Below, in pieces: positions 11,001 to 21,132 of a DNA stretch of 64,000 nt. Location of the stretch: positions 104,270 through 168,269 of the forward strand of contig NW_017803879.1 of NCBI RefSeq assembly GCF_001625305.1. Reading direction: 5' to 3'. Every line of letters starts with the position of its first letter. Position 1 is the stretch's first letter. The DNA is from Branchiostoma belcheri. Taxonomy: Eukaryota; Chordata; Leptocardii; Amphioxiformes; Branchiostomatidae. A program made the position numbers and the translations under genes. Under the pieces are notes generated by a model, which worked only from the letters and a program-made list of their open reading frames with translations, made no database searches and was not told where the DNA came from.

Positions 11001-14000
11001 CACCTCCGGAATGAGTTCATAATCCTTGGAAGTCGAATCTTAACCGAACACGTTCCAGCATTCAAAAGGTTTGCCCCTGTAGTGATCCGACACATGCCAC
11101 ATCAGTATTCGGACAAAATGGCCCAGCCATCAAATGAGGTAAGCTGGCACATGGGCTACAAATGTATCTAATAGAAATGTATTTTACTGCTAATGTGCCA
11201 TTTCAGATATACTGTCTTCAATCAAGAGAAAAAGTAAATAGTGTATAAATGGTGTATTTCTGTAATGATCAGTCATATGATCATTTAGACTTTTAGCCTA
11301 TCCATGTGTATTTGGTAAGCATGTTATGTAAATCATTTCTCTCATGTATTTATCTCTATATAATCACAGTCTAGGGTATTTTTTAAAAATAAATGTGCAT
11401 GACCTATCAGTGTGCTGTCATTTTATGGGTGTGAATTCAAATGTGGTGTATAAAATGAGCACATATCATATCACTGATACTCACCTTTAGCACCTGAGTA
11501 GCAACAACATACTATTCCTTGTTTGCAGTGTCCCCTTGGACTCCTGTTCAAAAATGAGAGTGACACGGGGGACCTGGTGGACATTCTTCAGCATATACAG
11601 CGAGAGTAAGTGTTGTCAACACCTCAATGTGCTGACAGTAGCATTAAAAAATGCTCAATTTCAGCTAACATAACTTTTAACAGCTTGCAATAATGTAAGC
11701 TTCCCTGTATGATTTTGCACATCTCTTGGTATACACCTGGTAAGGACTGTAGGAAGTATACCTCTGTATACAAAGGTCACCTAATCAAGTATTGTGCTTT
11801 GTTTTTATTAAAAGAATGATTGCCATGTACCATATCTTTCATCATAAGACATATGGCAGCTATATACATGTATACTGACTGCTAGTATCTTGCATGACAC
11901 AACACATAACAGATGAAAGGAATAGCCAAAGATAAACTACAAAGTGACAGTCTGATTTGTCTTTCTCTTTATCTGCAGGTATGTTCCACGAACACCAGAA
12001 GGTCTCCAGCCTATCTTTGTTGGGGGGGACCGTCTCACGGAAGGGTGCAGTAGGCAGGTCCAGTGGGCCTTTGGTGAGGGAGAAGAGTTGGAGGACAGAC
12101 TGGATGGCCTGTTGATCATGTTCTTGGACTGGCATGCCATCAAGAATCTGCATGGGGTGAGCTACAGTTTGTAGCAGTTTAGACATAACACAACTGTTTG
12201 TAGATTCTGTTAGCCTGAGTACCATCTGTAATTGTTTATCTGTTGTACCTCACTCACTCACTCACTCACTCACTCACTCACTCACTCACTCACTCACTCA
12301 CTCACTCACTCACTCACTCACTCACTCACTCACTCACACACTCATCACTCACTCACTCCTCTTGCATGGTGTGTGTCGAGCCTACAAGGCGATCCAGCTC
12401 TCTCCATCTCTGCCTGTTGCAGCCCACAGAAAAACTACCTTACTACTAGCAGTAGAGTACCAAATACAGATGGTACCTAGGCTACTGAAAGAGGCTTAAG
12501 GCCATGTAACACAAGTACACACACAGCTAAATACAGTGTTATCCAAAAGTCAATGTGAAACCACTCATCATTTTAACTGTATACATTCTTTTATTTTGTC
12601 CAGATATCATCTACTGTTGACACACTGTTACAGAAATGATGAAACACTATACTACTATTTTCATCAATAAGTTTTAAAACTAAATACACAATTCAGTAAA
12701 AGTCATCATGATATTGTAAGTAGCAAATGAATTCCATCAAATTAAATACTATTGTGTTCTATTTTTCTCAATGCAGATACACCATAGACTGTTCCTCAAG
12801 GAAGAGTCAGCCCGGGAACATGGGACGCTGTGTGCCAACTTCAACAAAATCAAGCGCTCCAATGCCAAACAAGGTCCAGACAAGTCCTACAACGCCTACA
12901 AAGAAGGTGTCACCACAGAGACGAGCTCATTGTTCATCGGTGCGACTATGAAGTGCTTTGGAATGGAGAATATAGAAGGTACTTCCTGTAACATAATTCA
13001 ATACATATAACCAACAATCAGTTCCCTTCAAAATGCACCAAAGGGGTTATATAATACATACATTTGTGGACACGGTTCAGTTTGCACACAGTCTAATCAT
13101 TAATGAATGTTCAAGTTCAAACATTATTACTAGTAAGGCATAACTTTTAATGGCTCACATACAATTACACTTGTTTTCTGTTGTCAAAACCATCTCTGTA
13201 CTTCAGGTGTCCTATATAAATCAAGTTGAACAGCAGTTGCTTATGGTATGCATACATGTAGTAGCATACATGTTGTTTGAATGAGCACTTAAGTTGCACA
13301 TCATACAGTTTATCATTCTCTTTTCATTATTGTCTATACAGATGAGCCTGCAGACTTCATCCTTGCTGACGTGACAGAATGGACAAAAGAAGAACAACAA
13401 GCCTGACTACACGACACAGTCGGCAAGGTGGTGGACACGTTCATCATGCAGACAGAGGGAAGCACCCTCGCAGACCTGCGTGCTGGCGTGGAGGAAGAGG
13501 CAAGGCCACGCCACCCGTGTCGTGAGCCTGGGTGTGACCGTAGCTATGTCTACAAAAAAGCTCGGCTAAAACATGAGAGAAATGTCCATGGCCTTGACTT
13601 TGGTGAGCCTGACCACAAGGAAGAGCTCACAGCTAAGCCACCTCCCCGTGACTACAAAAAACAGCACACAGAGGCAAGGCTTAGCTTTGGGCTCTTCCTT
13701 GAGGACATGCAGGATGCAGTGAGAGAGGGGGACGGGGAGAGACTGTTGAGACTGTATACTGTAGCACTACTATACTACAGGGCATATGGCCATACGCAGT
13801 ACGCCTACAGCACACTGCTATTGACCGTACAGGTGTCTGCCTTACTGACTCCAGCGAAAGCCCACAGGTTGACGTGGAACCGCTTTTACAATGGAAAGGG
13901 GGGGAGGGGGAAGAATATTGCTTTGGATCTACACTTGGAGCACCTCAACAATTTACTGAAATCATTCTTGAAGGGGCTTGGACCAAACTTGACAGAGGCA

Positions 14001-14291
14001 AGTGCAGCTAGAATCAGCAGGTCACTGGGTTGCTTGAAGGACATATTGCAAAAGGTAGATCAAGAAATCGGGGTTGCCAGCCCCTCTGGCTATCACTCCA
14101 GTCCTTCCACAACCCAAGACATTCACACCCTTGTGCAAGTCATCAATGAGGCTGACCTTTTCACCTTCCACCCTGACCGTGCCTTCAATGCGTTTCCAAA
14201 TTTTGACAGAAATCTATTTGCACCAATCAAGTATGACAAAATGTGGCAATGGATAAAAAACCATCTCAAGCTGTGGGATGTAAAATACTAG
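8096..14291 (+). CDS. Academ transposase (DUF6589-like DDE), seven exons
   Basis: Exons: 8096-8587, 9727-about 10198, about 10233-11138, 11529-11605, 11979-12156, 12777-12978 and 13342-14291. All but the second junction have clean GT-AG sites and matching phase. The N-terminus has paired CxxC motifs (YCRLC, LCLKC) like a ZAD/treble-clef finger. Exon 3 encodes Q/N/H-rich runs and a polyproline tract. Exon 5 has GGDRLT and LDWHAI, and exon 7 has LDLHLEHLNN; these are the likely D, D and E of an RNase H-fold catalytic site in DUF6589-type proteins. A C2H2-like finger (CREPGC...HERNVH) begins the last exon. Oddities: exon 2 runs into a stop at 10213 and the gap to exon 3 is too short for an intron, next to a 14-G run. 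An in-frame TGA lies at 13404-13406. Translation starts at ATG 8096; an upstream TTG is unlikely. Function: excision and insertion of the element. Confidence 0.8.
8936..9350 (+). repeat. ~82-bp tandem repeat, five copies, in transposase intron 1
   Basis: Five near-identical units begin with GAATCCTATATTTATTTC at about 8939, 9027, 9109, 9189 and 9271, each containing TGATGCTGACAGCATTGC, a short palindrome. They lie wholly in intron 1. Confidence 0.9.
9579..9622 (+). repeat. 19-bp tandem duplication
   Basis: The words GTCTGCAGGTTTTTCTAGG occur twice in direct succession within transposase intron 1. Confidence 0.8.
10376..10795 (+). repeat. CAA/CAG-rich (polyQ/N/H) and polyproline coding repeats in transposase exon 3
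   Basis: The segment 10376-10610 encodes repeated HNTDQQQ units, about ten HNTDQQ-like blocks with variable Q runs. The segment 10738-10795 encodes about 15 prolines through CCA/CCG codons. Antisense open frames here (polyL/V, polyC/S) are artefacts of the repeat. Such low-complexity linkers vary in length between copies. Confidence 0.9.
12211..12484. mobile_element. Short TIR element inside transposase intron 5, ends like Academ
   Basis: It starts TAGCCTGAGTACCATCTG and ends with the reverse complement of TAGCCTAGGTACCATCTG, very like the TAGCCTGGGTACCATCCGG ends of the host transposon. It is about 274 bp and encloses a (CACT)n microsatellite. A target duplication is not clear. It looks like a non-autonomous relative nested in the large element. 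Confidence 0.6.
12247..12358 (+). repeat. (CACT)n microsatellite
   Basis: About 25 tandem CACT units with slight interruptions near the end. The open frames reading SLTHSLTH are artefacts of this repeat. Confidence 0.97.
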
Positions 14292-14501
14292 TGTAGAAAG
14301 GTTCCATTTTGAGAATGTGACTATGCACCATGTGTCTTGTAAGGTGACTTATGGAAATTGTTAGGCTTCTCCAATACATTCTATCTATTACATTCTATCC
14401 TCTATTTTGTTGACAAAGTTTTATATTGATACATGTATATCACAAATGAAATTCATAAAAGCTGTTTAAAATGAAAACTTGCCAGTATTCAACCCGTTGA
14501 C

Positions 14502-17154
14502 TCAGTTTTCATGTTCTTCATCACTATCATACATGTTCAAGGCACTGAAATCAGTATCATCAAGGGCATGATACAGAGCATCATCATCATCAGAGTCTTC
14601 ATCGAAGTATCCATTGAAACTCACAGAAGGTACAGGGGTTTGAGTTAACTTTGATGGCTCAGGTTCAGGTATGTCATCAAAAACTTCAAATATGATTCGA
14701 AGGATTTCTTGTGCATGCTCAGCTTTGAAAACAGGAAGGTGCGTAGCAATGTAGTCAATGTCAAACAGGTGGCTGCACTTATCAACAACAGCATCTATCA
14801 GCTGGTCACTAAAACCGGTACTTGCTACAGGACTGGTAAAAAGAGGTACAGTGTTTTGAAGCAGGTATGCTTGATATTCCTGAAGCAGCTCCCTTAGTAG
14901 GATCCTGTCATCAGGGTCCACTTCCCTGAACTTTGTTGGCAGTGTTACAATGTTTTGAAATGACTGATATGGTGGTAACGGCTCTTTACACCCAGGACCT
15001 GCACATGTGCATCTTTTGTGACAATTTAAGCAACATCTGTGGCCAGGTTCCACACTGACAGGAGTATCTTAAAAAAAACCATACAATTTCTTGCGTAAAC
15101 ACTCACTTGGCTCTACGTTTACCAAACCTCTTACAGCTTTGTCTACTTTTATCAGTTGTACTCCATGGTAGAACAAAACTGCATCTGCATCTGCATTATT
15201 ACGACCAGCCCGTCCAACTTGTTGTACAATACCTTCAGTATCCCCGGGTGGACCATACATTATGACATAGGATACATTAGGGAAGTTCATCCCCATTCCT
15301 AGGGCTGTCGTTGCCATTACAACTCTGCAGTTACCATTACCGGTCAGTGACTGAAGTACATTCTCCTTGTACTTAGGCAGGGTTTTGGAATGATAATTTC
15401 CAATCAGAAGGTTTTTTGTCCGTCGTTCAGGGTCTCTGCCCACCCATGCATCTTCTCCCAGCTGTCTCTTCAAATACCTAAACACCTTGCCTGTGGTACT
15501 TATTGACCGGCAGTAGATCAGTACATATGGTGCTGCCAAACCTTCTTCTCTCAGCATCTTTGCTAGCCAGTCAAGACACTGTAGCTTGTCATCTGGTAGT
15601 CGCACAATACCTAGTTTGATGTTAGTCTTGTTTGGCGACACGACAATCCTCTGAGCTCCCTGCATATTCAGGAGACTGATGACACGGTCTCTGGATGGTC
15701 TGTCTGCCGAGGCGGTCAGTGCCAGGATAGGTGTTCCTGTAAACAGATGATTCCTATCATCATTGAAAAGTTTACACAGCACAATCAAACATTTAAATGT
15801 ATTTGACTTCCATTGCTTTCTGTTGAGCTCTGTATTACATGTATATAGGTTAGATAATAATATATTTGTGCCTACAAATTGTAAGTACTGGTAATATGAA
15901 AGCCATACTTTGATTGAACCCATTCACATTTAGCAAGCTGTGTTCTTGTTCTGCTTGGATTTGTAAATACTAGTAATGTGTCACTGTAATTCAAGGGTGT
16001 GTTGATAATGTACATGAATCATTCTGCAATGATTTCAACACATATTAGTTTGTACAATATCTTCTTGTCCATTTTGAACATATCTGGCTCCAAGTGTAAA
16101 TGAATAAAGATATTTGCATTTACAATATGTGGTTGTAATAAAGTGTAAATGAATAAAGATATTTGCATTTACAATATGTGGTTGTAATAGTCTCACCTTC
16201 TTTGACAAGTGAGCGCAGTTCTCCCAACCGGCTGAAGCTTTCTCGGAATGCTGGATTTCCCTTTGGACCTTCTCCCCTGCAAGTTCAAAAATAAAACATA
16301 AAGGTTGAGGCAGGTGATAATCTTTAGTATGGAATAGCACTTTTTTATTGCTAGGTGTTGTCTGTAACACTTTTAGGCTGGAGTACATTGAGTTTATACC
16401 ATCCTTTTTATGAACAAACATTTACATGAAAATGTGATAAATCCAAAATAGGATGAAGACGATTATGTGTAGTAAATGTTTTATAAAACTTAAAAGCAGA
16501 TAATTTTCAACTAAAATTTATTACAAATCATGCACAGAGTTTCAACTATGACATCTAAAATTATTAACTGAACAAAAAATACTGTTACTAAGTAGTCATA
16601 AGTAAATTATTATAAATATAAACAAATTATTTACCATTTGTATGTCATGTGCACTTCGTCTACGACAATGGCGACGATGTTGCGTCGGTATCGGGAAGAA
16701 GCCAGCATACCCCGCCATTTCTCATTCAGAAGCCAACTCTCGGGGCTACCGAACACAAGCTCCGCCTTTCCGCTCAAGATCTCTTCGTCGCTTTTGCCCA
16801 GTTGTGCGGCCGAAACGCCAAATTTCGACGCCTCTTTGATCTGGTCTTCCATTAAAGCCACTAGTGGGGACACTACAATCACAATCGGGCTTTCGACGTC
16901 GTGGAACAAGGAACACCCCCCCCCATTTCCGACAGCTTCTTGCACACGCGAGGCAGGACTTGGTAGATTAAACTCTTGCCGAACCCGGTTGGTAGCAGGG
17001 CCAGAACGTCTTCTCCGTTAAGAATAGCTTTTAGGGCACCCTTCTGTTCAGCTTTTAGCCCCGAAATTCCATCCAATTCAGCCTCGACAGACAAAATTGC
17101 CTGGTCAATGAAACTAGCGCTATACGCGCTAGCTTCGGCTTCTGCGGCGGCCAT
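14502..17154 (-). CDS. RecQ-like DNA helicase of the Academ element, three exons
   Basis: Exons on the minus strand: 17154-16635, 16276-16197 and 15736-14502, with GT-AG junctions and consistent phase. Helicase motifs in order are ALLPTGFGKS (Walker A, motif I), VVSPLVALMEDQ (Ia), VDEVH (II, DExH), ALTASA (III), VLIYCRS (IV), ATTALGMGMN (V) and QQVGRAGR (VI). The C-terminus carries CCLNCHKRCTCAGPGC, a Cys-rich patch, and an acidic tail. The protein would unwind DNA 3'-5', presumably in synapsis or repair during transposition. Two apparent lesions: a frame change at the C9 run 16916-16924, and an in-frame TAA after LYGFF at about 15068-15070 next to an A8 run. Homopolymer error is a real alternative explanation. 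ATG 17154 is chosen because it opens the frame closest to the TIR and precedes the whole helicase fold. Confidence 0.85.
16096..16190. repeat. 52-bp direct tandem duplication in helicase intron 1
   Basis: The text GTAAATGAATAAAGATATTTGC...GTGGTTGTAATA occurs twice in succession with no visible change, between helicase exons 2 and 3 close to the exon 2 donor. Confidence 0.85.
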
Positions 17155-17231
17155 GTTGATGATGTTGAGAAGCCACCGCGCAGGGCCAAAACGGAAAAGA
17201 CCAATCAGCGCGCGTATTCAGAATCCGAATA

Positions 17232-17314
17232 GACCAGGCGGTTTGAATCCAAGCGGTCCCAGACGTGATTTTTTCGAGCGTTGCGTAGCGAAAATCCGGA
17301 TGGTACCCAGGCTA
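17232..17314 (-). repeat. Right terminal inverted repeat of Academ element
   Basis: Reverse complement of 7691-7773 with one mismatch. It is followed at 17315-17323 by TACTGGCCT, the second copy of the target duplication. Confidence 0.92.
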
Positions 17315-17889
17315 TACTGGCCTAGCAATAACTTCAAGTCTTTTACTCTCAACTCCTTCAAGTCCTGAAGTATTTTGAACTTTCTATCTCCAAACACAAG
17401 ACCTGTGGATAAAACAATAAAATACAGACTTAGGCTACAAATTAAGACATCATTTCTTTCGTTAATGTCAAGAAAATTTTACTTTTAAGTTATATGCCAA
17501 CTTTTGGTATGTCTCTACACAAAAAAGTATTAGCTTTTACAACACAAATGTCAAATGACAGTGCTATGATCACTCACTATCCAGAATAATTCTTCTCTCA
17601 TGACTTACATGGGGGATCAGGAGCTGCACATGTCTGCGGGTCTGCCCCAGAACCACCAGGGTATTACAGGGAGGAAAATGTTGCCATGGGTACAAGCTGA
17701 CTGTAAAGAAAACAAAAAAAGATGAGTTACAACAACATCCAAAGGTAACATTTGGTTGAAAATCTTCATAAGCTTTCATATGCCATCATATCCAACACTT
17801 GCACATATATATTTGCACATACTAGTACAGCATAACAGTACCTACAACATGGGGACTATACTAGGACTCTAATCACCAAAAATTGTGAA

Positions 17890-18802
17890 AACATAAAAAA
17901 CTAGATCTCATACCTTCGCCAAATGATGTTAATCTTTATGGCTGACAAATTATAGGTTATTCCCCCTGATTGTGCAAATAGGATCCTCATTTCAAAGAAT
18001 TATATCACTTTATCATATTTTCAACCAAAAGACAGTCTTATATTAACAAACAGTGCCATTTTATTATTTCCTCATAAATTATGCAAATAAGGTCCTGATT
18101 TGAATACATTGTGTTTAATGATGTTTACCCTCACTGAACTTTCAAATACCACAAGTATGACATTCCAGGCAGTCATCATTACATAACTGTAACATTTTCT
18201 TATTAATTATGCAAATTAAGTCCTCATTTACATAATCAATATCTGCCTGTGATTCTCTCCTTCTCAATTACCAATGTCCTAAGCTTCAATAGTCCTATCA
18301 TGGAATGCAGCTGATTCATATAATTTCCCCATAAATTATGCAAATCACACCCATATTTGCATAATTGTCACATAATTATATAACGCATCACGTAAGCTAC
18401 CTACATACCAAAAATCACAACGATCCGTCAACCGGTTCTTGAGTTATCCTCTTCTGAATATTTTAAAAAAAAAATAGCCCTGCAGTTCCAGCGCAAGCCG
18501 CTAGGGGGCCCAAACTCACGTCACTTTTTTCCCAGCACAAGAGCTACCAACCATCCAAATTTCGTCACCCTAGCATGTCTAGATTATGAGAAATCAAAAC
18601 CGGAAGTTCAGCTGCAGTACCATAATAAGCCGCCAGGGGGCCCAAAATCTAATCAGTTCGAGCTCTCATCAAGACCTACCCACCTACCAAATATCAAGAT
18701 AATCCATCTAAGCTTTCTCGAGTTATGCTGTTGACAGACAGACACACAGACAGACAACGGCCAGGAAAACTTAACCTTCTCCAATTCTTGGCGAAGGTAA
18801 AT
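17890..18802 (-). repeat. Interspersed repeat, CTTCGCCAA-ended variant, copy b
   Basis: It begins GATCTCATACCTTCGCCAAATG and ends CTTGGCGAAGGTAA, so its termini are inverted repeats. Inside are repeated TTAATTATGCAAAT words, CGCTAGGGGGCCCAAACTCACG, CCGGAAGTTC and a (CAGA)n patch (about 18727-18756). The same backbone occurs at 24425-25090, 25091-25883, 41030-42040 and 53748-54905. Confidence 0.7.
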
Positions 18803-18816
18803 ATTGTTTTAGTAAT

Positions 18817-19457
18817 TATGAAAAACTTAAACTGTTCTCCAACTCAAAATTTGACTCACCAGAAATTTTCGACTGAATCACTCAGTCTTCCGCAGCCAAA
18901 TGCTGTGGACACGTGATTTTTCCCACGTGTGACGTCAGCAAAGGGTCAAAGGTTGTCTGAAGTCGATATCGCCCCCCGTCCCGGTTGAGCGATGGTTGAA
19001 GTGCCCTGATGTATATGGCCTCTTTTATGCCTCTCTTGAAGTAATCCTGTTCGGTATCCAAGATTCTGACCCCCTCTAGATCCACTGTGTGTCCCGGTGA
19101 TTCTATGTGGATGTGCTGTGACACCTCCGATGCGACAGAACTGGGTCGTCTATGTTCTAGAAACCTGGTTTTTAGTGAGCGCTCAGTTTCCCCGAAATAA
19201 GTTTCCCGACAGGGACCTCTGTTGGTGTTTCCCTGGCAACTTATGTGGTAGATAACCCCACACTTGTCTTCCTTGGGAGTTTTGTCCTTTGCTGACGTCA
19301 CACGTGGGAAAAATCACGTGTCCACAGCATTTGAGTCAGATAGCTGAGGAAGACTGAGTGATTCAGTCGAAAATTTCTGGTGAGTCAAATTTTGAGTTGG
19401 AGAACAGTTTAAGTTTTTCATAATGTAATTTACCAACTCAGATGAACTTTCATGCTG
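18817..19457 (-). mobile_element. Penelope-like element copy 2 (tail-IR-EN-IR)
   Basis: It is flanked by a perfect 14-bp duplication, ATTGTTTTAGTAAT (18803-18816 and 19458-19471). Inverted arms of about 130 bp (18817-18945 and about 19290-19422) surround a minus-strand GIY-YIG endonuclease region (18882-19301) with CGVIYHISC, YFGETERSLKTRFLEH, HTVDLEGV and KEAIYIRALQPSLNRDGG. A tail of about 34 bp (19424-19457) lies outside the right arm. It is a truncated copy lacking the reverse transcriptase. The architecture is identical to copies 1 and 3 although the sequence is a different subfamily. Confidence 0.87.
19344..19380 (+). ncRNA. Hammerhead-like motif in PLE copy 2 arm (weaker)
   Basis: CTGAGGA, one A, a 6-bp hairpin (GACTGA ... 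TCAGTC), then GAAAA. The stem III and cleavage-site geometry is not convincing, so at most this is a decayed hammerhead. Confidence 0.3.
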
Positions 19458-19471
19458 ATTGTTTTAGTAAT

Positions 19472-20120
19472 GTTCGTGGGGAAAAAACGTCAGGGGTAAA
19501 CCCGCGGATTTGACGGGAAAAGCCCACCCCAGACGTGTGTACATGAGCCTGCCCTCCCCCCCTTTAGTGCCGATAACAAATCGGTCTGAAACCGCGTAAA
19601 ATCGACGCGGGTAGGCAAGAATCGATACCCAGCCTGTCACTAGGATGTTCTTAAATGTTTCTATGGAATTTTTGCGACGTCATGCGAACAACGGACGAAA
19701 CTTACCGGGGAACACGAAGAACTAGCGTCAGCCGATTGCTGCAGTACACTAACGCGGCCGCATGGTGGCGCAGAGAAACTCTGCACCATAATATATGCGG
19801 CGCGTCCACTATACGCGCGGGTGCTTTTCGTCGATTTTATTTTCGTCTATAACTCCGGGTTGCGTGGGCGGAAAGATGTGAAAATTATACTGTAAGATCA
19901 ACATTCTTACAATGTAAATAGGAATACCACACACGCCCCAAATAAAATGACACTGAAGTCTAAACAAGGCACAGCTGCTACCGGCATTGCCAAAAGTGAA
20001 TTCCCTAGGGGATGCATCGGTGGAATTTGTAGAATTCCTGGCAAACCGATCGCAGTACTATACTAATGCTCCGTCCCCTGAGGACGTCGCAAAAAGTACA
20101 GCCGACATTACCGGTGTAAA
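19472..20120. other. GC-richer non-coding stretch
   Basis: It holds restriction-like palindromes (GCGGCCGC near 19754) and CpG-rich text (19490-19860) unlike the AT-rich surroundings, perhaps an old promoter. No domain or clear exon is seen. Confidence 0.3.
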
Positions 20121-20300
20121 ATCACATTCACTTTAAAACAAACTCAGCATCGATGAAAGTCTACATCTTTATTCCCTCCGTAGTACATTGCTCTGCTATT
20201 GAAGTTCCAGTCTTAGATCGTCCATAATTATACATTGTCTCCAGAATGACAAAACAGCATCAGTTTTGAGATGCGATGTCTACAACACAATACTACTTGT
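20120..20300. repeat. Copy fragment of the 2346-3565 repeat
   Basis: GTACATTGCTCTGCT, GTCCATAATTATACATTG and CAGAATGACAAAAC match 3330-3420 in the same orientation, with clear divergence. Confidence 0.55.
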
Positions 20301-21128
20301 CAAAGACTATGTTTTTATACTTTAAATAGTAAATAAGATATACATCTGAAGTTCACTAAACCTTTGCTTAATGTCATAATTCTTTATCTTTTCCCAAATT
20401 GTAAGCCTCAACACAGAGAATTTACAAGGTCGATATTAAACGTAAGAACCTTAAATGTACAACCTACCATTATAAGTAAACAAGTTAGAACTTTGACAAG
20501 TACAAGAGCTACTATAAAGACTGTACATAGCTTGAAGTCTTTCTCAAGAATGTATTTTACAAGATTAAAATTGAAGTAATTGTTTTAGTATCTGGTGTCC
20601 TGCCAAAACGCCAAAAAATCATTTTTGAATTTCAAAACCCCTGAACTACTTTTGAAAAAAGAATTGTACATTCAGGATTAATCAAATTAACCATGATTTA
20701 GCAAGTTCATTTTATCCATCCTTAAGTTTCGTGTCTGTTGCCTGGGTACTATGTCCTAGTAAAGGAAAAGGTACTTAAAGATACTAGTGCATCTGCTTTC
20801 ATGTCAGGTGTCTATTTAGGCCACACTAAGTGAATTTGTAGGATCAAATATTTGTAGGTGTTTTGCATAAAAAATGATACTAAAAATGCGTCTGAAGGGA
20901 ACGATCTGTACCCTGGTACATCTAGTTTCATGATGTGAAAATACTCAGTTCCTTTTAGTCCCAAATGTGTAGCATCTTTATATCTTTACTGTAAAAATAA
21001 ACATGTGATCTTTAATAAAACATTTGGTAGCGATGGATGTGCTCCTCTTTGAGCTTGATAAAACTAATTTAAAAGACAGTTGCTAAGTGAGATGTAGAAA
21101 ATAATTTTAGCTGAGCGTTTAAAAGCAT
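20301..21128. other. AT-rich non-coding stretch
   Basis: No convincing open frame, repeat boundary or motif was seen here. Confidence 0.4.
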
Positions 21129-21132
21129 TTAA

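Larger units (their letters stand above)
7691..17314. mobile_element. Academ-type DNA transposon with RecQ-like helicase (AcademH lineage)
   Basis: The element is 9,624 bp. Its ends are 83-bp terminal inverted repeats (7691-7773 and 17232-17314) starting TAGCCTGGGTACCATCCGG and differing at one base, flanked by the duplicated 9-mer TACTGGCCT. It carries two convergent genes: a DDE transposase with a DUF6589-like core (plus strand, 8096-14291) and a RecQ-like superfamily 2 helicase (minus strand, 14502-17154). Transposase plus helicase is the hallmark of the AcademH lineage described in animals and fungi. The near-identity of the TIRs and the intact target duplication indicate recent insertion. 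Both genes show apparent lesions in this assembly (an in-frame stop in each, and a helicase frame change at a C9 run), so this copy is probably non-autonomous unless those are sequence errors. Confidence 0.88.
4809..17401 (-). pseudogene. SAP + SWIM zinc finger + YqaJ-type nuclease gene, broken and twice interrupted
   Basis: Minus-strand pieces appear in the order expected for this multicopy invertebrate family. A SAP-like motif (LKELRVKDLK...SGNKFTLLV) spans the Academ insertion, at 17315-17401 and 7590-7690. A linker follows (7404-7593). Then come a KARLLASMK block and a degraded SWIM region (6267-6480), a degraded middle (5658-6250), and the YqaJ PD-(D/E)XK fold at 5090-5478, with RLTASNFG, QFGNSHEEVAVDKYL, SLDRIV and the catalytic LEVKC. 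The C-terminal tail (VLPELLTERAKRR) is at 4809-5040. An acceptor-like TTATCCACAG precedes the SAP exon near 17402. The frame is broken several times, so it is probably dead. The family's cellular role is unknown; YqaJ folds are exonucleases, and multicopy genes like this may belong to a transposon. The 5' exons are not identified. An open frame at 17570-17779 (minus) lies where one might be but matches nothing I know. Confidence 0.75.

Noticed and set aside
12232-12449. Two open frames reading THSLTHSL
   Set aside because: They come from the (CACT)n microsatellite.
17570-17779. Minus-strand ORF as a 5' exon of the nuclease gene
   Set aside because: It lies in the right place, but has no recognisable similarity and its splice sites are ambiguous.
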